From Macrosoma leucophasiata (taxonomy: Eukaryota; Arthropoda; Insecta; Lepidoptera; Hedylidae): 64,000 bases of DNA. Numbering within the stretch: position 1 is the first letter of the stretch; each line of letters begins with the position of its first letter. Shown here piece after piece: positions 42,640-52,200 of this stretch. The stretch is taken from the NCBI GenBank assembly GCA_036365455.1, contig JAWQUS010000011.1, positions 9,100,001-9,164,000 on the forward strand, given 5' to 3'. A program made the translations under genes and the position numbers. A model generated the notes under the pieces. That model was not told where the DNA came from. It did no database searches and saw only the letters and a list, made by a program, of their open reading frames with translations.

Positions 42640-42770
42640 AATTGCTTCGCTTTAATAAAACAGAGGAAAGTTAAGCGGCTCTATTTTAAGGGTTTGATAG
42701 AGTTTCATGATAGCAGTCTTGTATTATGGCACGAGATCTTTTTAAACTGTTACATCAAATTTACTATTAA
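42640..42770 (+). repeat. Direct repeat X, copy 2
   Basis: Second copy of the 40530-40670 repeat; it directly precedes the Beat exon-5-like copy at 42779. Confidence 0.65.
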
Positions 42771-42778
42771 CTGAAGAA

Positions 42779-42865
42779 TCTCATCTCACATTTCGCTTCC
42801 GTCTGTGTTCCGATGGTGGCCACGCAGGCCAATTTCATCTCTATTGACAATTCTGTTTCCTTAAT
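42779..42865 (-). pseudogene. Extra copy of the last Beat exon (copy a)
   Basis: On the minus strand a frame reads ETELSIEMKLACVATIGTQT and stops soon after. It matches MKLRCVATIGTH of the coding exon 5 at 49056-49229 and keeps the domain cysteine. The upstream half of exon 5 and its acceptor are not recognisable. It is probably a decayed duplicate, though an alternative last exon cannot be excluded. Confidence 0.6.
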
Positions 42866-42979
42866 AGAGTATAGATTGCAGAATTCATTTACATTTTTTT
42901 CTTGATCGTTACTTTCATGAGAAAACAATAGCTTCAGTACCTACCTACTTTGTGGTTGTGCCGAGAGGCCGAGGGTGAG

Positions 42980-43108
42980 CTTTTGCATTATGTATTTACC
43001 AACCAAAGCATTTCACCTACAAGTCTTACAACTACAATTCGTTCTCGTCTGTGTGTTCCGATGGTAGCAACTAGCACGCAGCGTAATTTCATCTCTATTG
43101 ACACTTGT
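42980..43108 (-). pseudogene. Extra copy of the last Beat exon (copy b)
   Basis: The minus-strand frame reads VSIEMKLRCVLVATIGTHRR then ERIVVVRLVGEML. It is closer to exon 5 than copy a but carries an insertion in MKLRCV-LV-ATIGTH. The flanking 3' sequence (TATGTATTTACCAACCAAAG) also matches the sequence after exon 5. Confidence 0.6.
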
Positions 43109-43215
43109 TTCTATGTACTTAATTCTACTTATAAGTATTTCTACAATCTTCATAGAGTACTTATACATTCACTTACCATACCTACATCTTTTTAATTGTC
43201 ACTTTCATGATAGAT

Positions 43216-43364
43216 GCTGGGTTGCACCAAGATATTTGTTAAAGTTAAAGTTATTGTAACATTTCACATCCTTCTCCAACTTAAACCAATCTATTAAAGA
43301 TAACTTTGGGATGTGAAATATTACAATAACTTTAACTTTGACAAATATCTTGGTGCAACCCAGC
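43216..43364. mobile_element. Palindromic MITE (149 bp)
   Basis: GCTGGGTTGCACCAAGATAT ... ATTTCACATCC is mirrored by GGATGTGAAAT ... ATATCTTGGTGCAACCCAGC. The arms are about 56-58 bp with very few mismatches around a ~35-bp loop. It interrupts a segment related to 42395-42480 and 42900-42980. A related half (GGTTGCACCACAATATG) lies near 49958. Confidence 0.85.
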
Positions 43365-43556
43365 CTAAGAAAATAAAAAAATAATAGCTGCACTACTATC
43401 TCGTTGCATCAAGAGTAGGCTTTTGAGTTATTTATTTATTATCAATATAGCACACAAAACAGATAACAATTTCATTTAACATTCAGTAGTCTGTATCAAA
43501 GTAATGATCTAAATTGTAATCCAAAACAAGCATGCCTATAAGCTACTTATATTACT

Positions 43557-44229
43557 ACTAGCTGACCCGGCCACGCGTTGCTGTGGCTAAAGTTTTTGTT
43601 ATATTACATTATAGTAAACAATCTAAGAGGAACAATAAGAGAACATCAGTTACGGAGTCCACTATGCTTAAAAAAAATTGGTGATCTCCTTATTTGACTT
43701 TCTACTACTATAACCCTTTAGTACAATGAAATTATTTACGAACAAAGACGAAAATGTTGATGTCGGTATACAAATTCACTGGATTGAGATTTGAAGGGGA
43801 AGTACGTTGAACACAATTAATTAAAATGTTCTTACACTTGATATTAAGCAGAAATCAATAGGTACAAAATAAAAATTTATAGCGTCAACAACACGTGGTA
43901 AATAAGCTGTTTAAATGTAGCTAAATGACATGATTGTAGATTTACCATAGCAGCGCCATCTATTGATTACTTACTCAACCCAGTCGAAAGGTATCGACAT
44001 CTGTTAGAATCATTTGGAGTTAACAGATAATTGTGACTGTCAAATAATAACAGACAAATAATTAGCAATAAATTAAAATTGCGACTATAATTTGAGATTT
44101 AAACTATCCTATCTCTCAAGTTGGATTGAACTGCACATGGTGTGCGAATTTTATTATAATCAGTTATGTGGTTTAGGAGTCCATTGAGGACAAACATTGT
44201 GACACGAGATTTATATATATTAAGATTAT
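43557..44229. repeat. Large dispersed repeat Y, copy 1 (about 670 bp)
   Basis: Starts CTAGCTGACCCGGCCACGCG and ends CATTGTGACACGAGATTTAT ATATATTAAGATTAT. Almost identical to 53231-53926 and in the same orientation. A reverse fragment of its end lies at 46284-46395. Confidence 0.8.
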
Positions 44230-44715
44230 ATTTAATTTTGAGGATAATTTTTTTTTCGTTACAATTTTTTAAAGTTTTCTGTGTTCCAATAATTTATGAG
44301 AAAATTTACAAATAATACAAATAATTTTAATACAATTTTGAAAAACAGTATAAAAAGACAATTATTATTATTATTATTAATTAATGAACATTTTCAGAAT
44401 CGTAGACACCACTATTTAAATTTGTCTCTGTGTGGCAAATTATATCGTAATTACCGGACAGTGAGATTAGATAAATATCAGTAATTTTTGAGCGAATTCT
44501 ATTTACATTCTGATAGAATACTAGCATTTTTGATTAACAAAAAGTGTATAAAATAATGATTATAACATAAATAACCTACTTACTTAAAGAGAGCAAACCA
44601 AAAAAAATAAATGGGTGTGTTCTAATAAGAAAAAAAAATTAAAATAATATACCGTTCCATTTTTCAAACACTAGGAACATATGGGTTAACTACCTACTAC
44701 TACAATTAACGCGGA
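44230..44715. other. AT-rich intergenic sequence
   Basis: No feature recognised. Confidence 0.4.
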
Positions 44716-44719
44716 ACTA

Positions 44720-45720
44720 AGACAATGTTTTTAATGTTTCCAATTTTTTTACATAAATACTACCGCTGCCGTCGTCTTTCCGCAAGTACACTTCTACCAC
44801 TCTACCATATTTCGTCCACACATATTTGTATTTTAGCAACTCGTCGGCATGCATGTATATCACCATACACTTAACACATACACTCAACACATACACCATA
44901 ACTTTTGCATTATGTATTTACCAACCATAAGTATTTACCAACAAACTCGTCGGCATGCATGTATGGTGATGTCTTCAATAGGCATGTTCACCAGATCACA
45001 AAGTTTTTTAAACAAGGCCGTCACATTTTCATTCTTGCTCTGGCATGGCTTGGATCTCTATATTGTTACTGCGGGTATTTTTTCTATAGAGGTCAAACGG
45101 CTGGTTAATCCCCGAACGTGTTCATTTAGGCCCCCACACTCGGCTGACAATTCATTAATAGTGACGTTTTTTTTGCTCAATTTTTGCTCAAGTCATCCTG
45201 TTTCGAACTCAAGTAGAAAGTTCTAGTCGGTGGTATGTGTAAAATCGTCCTTAAGCTCCTTCACCACTGTCACCATCTCAGAGCGCACCCAAACCTTCAC
45301 ATCTTCTTTCATCACCGCGCGAAATTCCTTCATCATAATAGAAAAGGAGGAGTTTAATTACTGATCAAGTAAAGTGCTTATTTTCTTTTTTTCCACACCT
45401 TCACATCTTCTTTCATCACCGCGCGAAATTCTTTCATCATAATAGAAAAGGAGGAGTTTAATTACTGATCAAGTAAAGTGCTTATTTTCTCCAATTTTAT
45501 ACCGCTGCAACCAGAGTGATAAGGCACTGGATCCGACAAGTCAGCGACAGTGGTAATAGAGCTGTCGACGTCGAAGGACATATTTATAGATTCTTCGTTC
45601 GAAGGTACCTGATGCTGGCGAACAGGCGTGTTGGTGTTATTTCTGGCTCTGCGTGATATGTTTGTGCAGGACGGACATAACCAGCTATCCTTAAATCTTG
45701 GGCTTAAATTTGAGAATTGA
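44720..45720 (-). pseudogene. LINE ORF1 remnant: PHD end, coiled coil and FP25-like domain
   Basis: On the minus strand successive frames read WLCPSCTNISRRARNN (end of a PHD-type finger), PYHSGCSGIKLEKISTL, MMKEFRAVMKEDVKVW, LSAECGGLNEHVRGLTSRL (coiled coil), NENVTALFKKLCDLVNMPIE, and at the end LLKYKYVWTKYGRVVEVYLR ... SGSIYVKKLETLKTL. This order is the ORF1 of common lepidopteran LINEs, which resembles the baculovirus FP protein. Stops and frame changes break it throughout, and it carries a 104-bp tandem duplication. Confidence 0.7.
45293..45490. repeat. 104-bp tandem duplication inside the LINE ORF1 remnant
   Basis: ACCTTCACATCTTCTTTCAT at 45293 recurs at 45397. The two copies differ at only a few positions (CCTTCATC versus CTTTCATC, for example), so the duplication is young compared with the decay of the ORF. 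Confidence 0.85.
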
Positions 45721-45820
45721 GCATCATGTTAAGGCAATTGTTTTGAAATAGTTCCTTGCTCGCTTGACATCGCATAAAATTATCGTTGACTTTATGTTGT
45801 ATGCAAGCTTTTATTGCCTC

Positions 45821-46463
45821 ACTAGCGGCCCGCCCGTGCTTCGCGCGGGTGCAATGTTACCTACCCTCTCCTATTTGTCTTAGAGTGATGATTATAGATA
45901 TAGCCTAAAGCCTTCCTTGATATCTTCTATAGTTTAGGCAGCGTACGCAAAATGAGTAACTTTTCTAATTGTTTTTTTACACCTTGTGTCTGAAAAACCC
46001 AAATATCTTACGGAACCCAATTTTTACAAAATAAAATATAGCCTATGTTACCCGTGGATAATGTAGCTATCGAAAAGTGAAGATATTCCTCGATATCTTT
46101 TATAGTTTAAGCAGCGTACGCAAAATAAGTAATTTACCTGGATGATTTTTTACACCTTGTGTCTGAAAAACCCAAATATCTTACGGAACCCTATTTTTTT
46201 CAAAATAAAATACAGCCAGATCCAGTAGTTATTGAGCCTATTCATTACAACCAAACAAACAAACAAAGTTTTCCTCTTTATCTTAATATATATAAATCTC
46301 GTGTCACAATGTTTGTCCTCAATGGACTCCTAAACCACTTAACCGATTATAATAAAATTCGCACACCATGTGCAGTTTGATCCAACTTGAGAGATAGGAT
46401 AGCTTACATTACGCTATGACTAATAGGAGCAGAGCAGAGCGGGCGAAGCCGGGGCGGGCCGCT
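45821..46463. repeat. Repeat with inverted 'CTAGCGGCCCGCCC' ends and an internal duplication
   Basis: CTAGCGGCCCGCCCGTGCTTC at the left is mirrored by GAAGCCGGGGCGGGCCGCTAG at the right. Inside, the block GATATTCCTCGATATCTTTT ... CTTACGGAACCCTA is present twice (about 45920-46015 and 46082-46190), and near the right end is the reversed end of repeat Y. Confidence 0.6.
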
Positions 46464-48044
46464 AGTAATATTATAAAATAATAATAATATAATAATATAG
46501 TTTATTTGCTGTTTCAATTAATGCTATTCTCAATACTGCTAGCGACCTCTAAGGTATTATGATACAACTGTATCGGTAATCGTAATGAGGTGCAGATGAA
46601 TAGTGTGTTCAAAGAAAGTTCCAGCAAAATCCAGTAGATGGCGTTATTAGCAATACAAATACCGGGTAAATCTGTCGTCTAAATCACTTTTATAGTACCG
46701 ATTAATGTCTATGATGATCTATTATTTATGTAAAATAACTAAAAACCCGATTTATTGCACAGCAATGTCACAATTCCCTGAATAAAGGAATTAATAATGT
46801 TCTTACGCTGTTTGCGAATATAGCGCCATCTAGTGCAATAAACTAAATTTATATCGATTATCGGTATGCGCGTATGCGTGCAGACCACGAGAAGTGTAGC
46901 ATATAAGCTTAGAAAAAAGTTCAGGCAAGTTCTAATAGACGGCACTGCTCCGCGATAAGAATGACGAGCAGATTTGAAGAAGCAAACGGCCGAATGATAA
47001 TTTTGTAACTTCACTTGAATCCGATTATTGCACAAAAATGTCACAGTCGACGAGTATCACAACACAGGGTAACGTCAATATTGATGTCTTCACGCTTCTT
47101 TTTTTAACAAAGCAAAAAATAAATAAATAGATTTTACAGTTTTGGCAGTGAATCTATATACTCGTATAAGCACAAGGCACAAGTATATACCTTAAACACG
47201 CCAACAAATAGGTAGAATAAAAACATGAAAAAAAAAGAAATATTTAGGGTACCTCCCCTACAAGTAACGCGCGGATAATTGTTTTATTTTTCGTTTTCTG
47301 TATGCTGTGGTTTCAGAAATGGTAGGGATGTGGTAATATCATTTTTCGATTTTGGTAACAGTTCGTGACTTAATAAGCTTAAAAGTGCCAATTTTCGTTG
47401 GAGTCAAGTATCCTCTACCAACTAAACGGTTGTTAGAAATTCAAATGTTACAGCAATAGTAGCTACATATAATGAAATGAAAAAGAAAACTATCACACTT
47501 AAGTTGGCTTTGCAAGTTTGCGAGTAATAGTCGATCAAAAGTATTTTACTCGAAAATTTTTAAGAACTCCATAGAAAATATATGTTTTTTTTTTCATTAC
47601 ATTATTCAAACCTAAAAACTACGGAACCCTACACTGCGCGTGGCCCGACACGCACTTGACAGGTTTAATAAGATTTTTAGCATTAGATGGAAGGAATTTA
47701 GGTGTATTTTTTTAGGTGAGTTTTAAGTAAAATGTTCGAAAATGTCGATCTTCATTCCGAAAACTAATGATACCTATACAATACTGTATTATTTTCAAAT
47801 ATTAGGCTTTAAACAATACTTTTTTTAAATCACATTACAGTAATTGGCAACACAATTATTGTATAAATAATTAAACTTTTGCGTTTTCTAAAAAGTCTGC
47901 TATAAAAGACCTACAGATGTAGTGGTCAAGAACACAAAATGAATGGAATACGATATTATAATGACAACAAATTAAAAAGAATACCTAATTTTATCACGCA
48001 CGCACGACGCCCATCATGATATTTTGATAAAGTCGGATTATACG
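46464..48044. other. Intergenic, AT-rich
   Basis: At 47615-47680 GGAACCCTACACTGCGCGTG GCCCGACACG is a fragment of the common GCCGGCC-type repeat. Otherwise nothing is recognised. Confidence 0.4.
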
Positions 48045-48045
48045 A

Positions 48046-48260
48046 CCCAGTTAGTCCAGCGGTGTGAGACGACCGCTTGATTCGAAGGGTCGCGGATTCG
48101 ATCCCCGCACGGGACAAATATTTGTATGGCCTACAGATATTTGTTTCGGGTCTGGGTGTTTGTGTATGTGTTGTATGTGTACAACGGCACCCACGACACA
48201 GGTTTATACCTAATGTGGGGCTGTGAGTGTGAGCGTTTTTTATTTTATTTTATTTATTTA
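48046..48260 (+). repeat. SINE-E, tRNA-derived copy
   Basis: Head GACCCAGTTAGTCCAGCGGT with box A-like TAGTCCAGCGG and box B-like GATTCGATCCC. The body has ATATTTGTTTCGGGTCTGGG, GTTGTATGTGTACAACGGCA and CCCACGACACAGG; the tail is TTTTATTTTATTTATTTATT. The opposite-strand copy is at 49403-49630. Confidence 0.8.
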
Positions 48261-48639
48261 TTTATTTATACACAATGACACTTTTGCTGTGATAAATATC
48301 ATATAAAAAAAAAATTGTGATACCTTCTTGTGGGTTTACCTTCTGTCGAATTCTAAAAAAAAATGCTATAAAAAATATGTCTCACATATTATTGCATAAA
48401 AAGTACTTATTTGTTTTCTAACAAAATAATAATTAAATAAGTAAGAAATATTCAGTAATCAAATCAGTTCTATAAGACCTTAATTTTTAAAATGTTTGGT
48501 ATCAGGTTTTATTTAATTTTAACCTTACATCTAAAAACAGGTAAGGTAATCAATCTCATTAATAATGAGATTTAGAATGAATTTGTGCATTCTCACAAAA
48601 CTTCACGAACGTTTCAGCAGCTAATTTAAAGTTGCGGGA

Positions 48640-48735
48640 TCCGCGGATCCGCGTTTTGAAGGTGCGGGATCCACAGCTTGATAAAAGGTGCGGGATCCCG
48701 CGGGATTGCGGGATCCCACTTTGCGGGATTGCAAT
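48640..48735. repeat. Cluster of GCGGGATCC/GCGGGATTG motifs
   Basis: GCGGGATCC or GCGGGATTGC occurs about six times within 95 bp, giving several nested palindromes (GGATCCGCGGATCC). Confidence 0.7.
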
Positions 48736-48754
48736 TCCTAGTCCGTATCTATCA

Positions 48755-48815
48755 AACCTTTGACTCATTATTTCATTGTGAGGCAATACGAAGTTTGCCG
48801 GGTCAGCTAGTATGT
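48755..48815 (-). repeat. 'CTAGCTGACCCGGCAAACTTC' repeat fragment
   Basis: Reverse of the start of the repeat at 51812 (ATCTATCAAACCTTTGACTC ... GTTTGCCGGGTCAGCTAGTA). Confidence 0.65.
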
Positions 48816-49055
48816 AATAAATACTACGGATTTGGTCACAGTATTAGATATCGTAATTATCACTCTTTACTCACTATGTCACTGAAATTGTTTATTTACA
48901 CATTTGTAGCTATACTAGAATTACACTTTAAGACTATTTTTACTATTGATATTCCGATATTTATATTTTATTAACATTCAAATTACGGAGCTACTAATTA
49001 GTCAATGATTACATTATAAGCGCCGTCTAGCGAAAAAGAGTTATGTATTTATCAA

Positions 49056-49229
49056 CTAAAGCATCTCACCTATAACTACAGTTCGTTCTCGTCTGTGGGT
49101 TCCGATAGTAGCCACGCAGCGCAGTTTCATATGAGATCGGGCCGGAGCTCGTAACCCAAGTGTCGTCACCAACAATCCTTGAGCCGCTGGTTTCGCTCCG
49201 TAAGCCATTAGCCAATTACGTTCTGTCAC
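49056..49229 (-). CDS. beat: Beat family gene, last coding exon
   Basis: After the acceptor AACAG (ending 49230) the phase-0 frame reads VTERNWLMAYGAKPAAQGLL, VTTLGLRAPARSHMKLRC, VATIGTHRRERTVVIGEML and stops (TAG at 49058-49056). It supplies the second half of Ig2, with the cysteine of MKLRC. The 58 codons include the stop. Confidence 0.85.
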   Translation of the reverse strand: MTERNWLMAYGAKPAAQGLLVTTLGLRAPARSHMKLRCVATIGTHRRERTVVIGEML

Positions 49230-52200
49230 CTGTTTTATAAGATACAGATATTTTTATCTCTGGGAAATCTGGCCTTCTAGCCATGTTTTTTTGATGGTGG
49301 CAAACAAGCATGCAGTTCTTACATGAATTTGGTAGGTACCGGCGATCGTGCCGTCATCGAACACATATGAAAAGGAACCTAAGAATGTTCGATTGTGGGA
49401 TGACAAAATTTTTTTTTTTTTTAAAAAACGCTTACACCCTCAGCCCCACAGTAGGTATACATACACTTGTGTCGTGGGTGCCGTTGTACACGTACAACAC
49501 ATACACATACACCCAGACTCGAAACAAATATCTGTAGGTCATATAAAATATTTATCCCGGTGCGGGGATTGAACCCGCGACACTTCGAATCAAAGGGTCA
49601 TCTCACACCGCTGGACTAACCGGGTCGTCATAATTAGGTGGCAATTAGGCTGAGAACCCTTTATAGTATTTTTTTACAATACACAGTTGTTATACTTACT
49701 TTATGCCCATCAACGTGCCACTGAAGATCTGGCGCTGGGAAGGCTTTAACGGATGAGCAATTGACGTCTAAAGGTTCTTCTAACTCGTACAATCTATCGT
49801 GACCGGTGATGCGTGGGCTTTCCCGCGGGAAGTCTGTAATTTAGACATGTAGCTCAATCAATAGAAAATCATAAACATCGGTAGCAGATACAGGGGGAAG
49901 GGATTATGCCCTTCCTTCCTTATAGGTATAACTACTTATGACAAATCTTATTTAGGTCCGGTTGCACCACAATATGTATCGATTAAAGTTATTGTTTTTG
50001 TAATTTTCAACAATAACAATCAATTATTATTAAAAACAGTTACGTTACAAGTGCATGTCGTGCATGTTTGGATCGCTGACTTTCGGAGCAAATGGCTGTG
50101 ATAGACGGATATATAGTTAGACGCACAAGTGATCTTATAATTTTAACTTTTTGAAGTACATACCTACGTAACTCTAAAAACCAAAGTAGCTGAATCGGTA
50201 ATAATAAAAATGATTTGCAAACTGTAATTAAAACTTTAAAAAACTGTATTGGCGGCTTCGGACTTAATATACTCGTAGTTGCTTAAATTCAACGTCAATC
50301 AACGTGGTTTGTAGTTGGCGTTCGACATACATTTTACGTCGAAAAGTGGGTTACGTTCAGTGTGAAGAATGGTGAAATATGTACTTTCGTACAACTTTGC
50401 CTCGTGTGAATGTAACTGAAGCATAGTTATTAAGGCGTTGCACGTATTATGGGAAGTGCGAACTAGTAGGTGTACATGCATATTGATTTGAAAGAGTGTA
50501 AAGTAAATTCTATTCTTATTGGCGAATGAAATGGGCACAACCTCTAGTAACGATGTTATAAAATGGTCTGTAAAATTCATATTTATCGTGGTTATCAACT
50601 ATGTATGTCATAATTTAGAAAAAAAACGGCTCGTCTTTACGGCTTCATCATATTTCAGGGCAAGGGAAAGTCACGTCAAATTGATCCGCACCAAACTTCC
50701 TACTGGCCATTCGTTCCTTGCCGTACAGTAGGTACGTCACGAACCGTACCGTATTTCGTACATAAAATATGCAGATCTGCCAATCCTTTTCGTCTTGCAT
50801 AATTTACCTTAGATAATGTCGATACTTGGTAGATACTACGGTATCTCGACAAAGTAGGTATACACTTCACCCGATTGTTCAATTACAACTAGGAAAGCTA
50901 ATACCTAGTGGCTGAGCAACGTTAAAACGAGTGTGATCATGGAAGCGTGACAACGTGCTCTCAATTTATTGAGTTAAATTTCAGTAGAAAAAAGTATGTC
51001 ATCAAACTGTTAACGGCGTATTGACACTGAGTTAATTAATTTAAATTTCAGAAAAAAAAGTATTTATTCTAACTTTAAGCTGCTTCTTTGATTGGTACTC
51101 AGTTTAGAAGTTTCGGGTCTACAACAATATAAACAGTGTGTAATTAGGTACAAATTTATATACGCAGATACTCACAGTATATCTCCATGAAAGCCTCCGA
51201 CTGTGCTGAGTGAAAAGAAGGTGCCTCCTCTGACACCTCACACCGATACAAACCCCGACTCTTGAGGGTCAAATCTCGCAGGTGAACCCGTCGAGCACTC
51301 GATTTCTCGAACTGGTAAATTTAATGATCATCTTTACGTCTATACATACAAAAACTAGACACAGCTATTCTTATATATCTGAAAAGTTACCAAGATTTCT
51401 CAAAAAATAAATTGTTCCATTCCTATCGACAAAGTTGAACCAAATTACTATTATTTATATTTTGGGTTTTTTTATGTTATGGAAGTGGCAAACAAGCATG
51501 CAGTTCACATTGATGTTAAGTGATGACTGCAGTCTATAGAAACCCACACAAAGACCAAGGTCAAAATGCAGATATACGTTATCACTCATGAGGCCTCTGT
51601 GCAACAACTTTGTGTTACAAGGCCGTACAAAAACGGCGCAGGAAAACTTTATTTTCCAGAACATGTTATTCTATACTAACTTTAATAACATGCTGTAAAT
51701 AAAGTTTTCCTATTACATTCCGTAATACATTTCGCGTGAAATAAAAAGCCTGCAATGTGAAATTTAAACGTACCTACTTTACAACCAATATATATATTTT
51801 ATACTAGCTGACCCGGCAAACTTCATATTGCCTCACAATGAAATAATGTGTCAAAGGTTTGATAGATACGGCTACGACTATTTGTATAGGAAAATTAAAT
51901 TAAATGTAGAGATTCCCGTGGGAATTAGTGATTTTCCCGCAGTAAAAAGTAGCCTAAATGTTTGCTAGGGTTAGTATCTATACACGATAAAAAGTTTCAT
52001 TCGAATCCGTCCAGTATCTTCGGAGATTAGCCTGGACAAAGAGACAAACAGACAGACAAAAAAATTAAAAATCATTGAAAAGTGTTCTAATACTATTTTA
52101 ACATCGCCCCCCAATTGGTTTTTCGTAAATATATACAATGTACAGACACGCGGATTTTACTGTTTTATTATATGTATAGATATATTATTTATATTTAGTA

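Noticed and set aside
48060..48118. Functional tRNA at the head of SINE-E
   Set aside because: The same head with the same body occurs again at 49403-49630, so it is a SINE.
50299..50731. Opposed frames of 99 and 70 aa in the Beat intron
   Set aside because: They overlap on opposite strands, have no recognisable motifs and lie in intron sequence.
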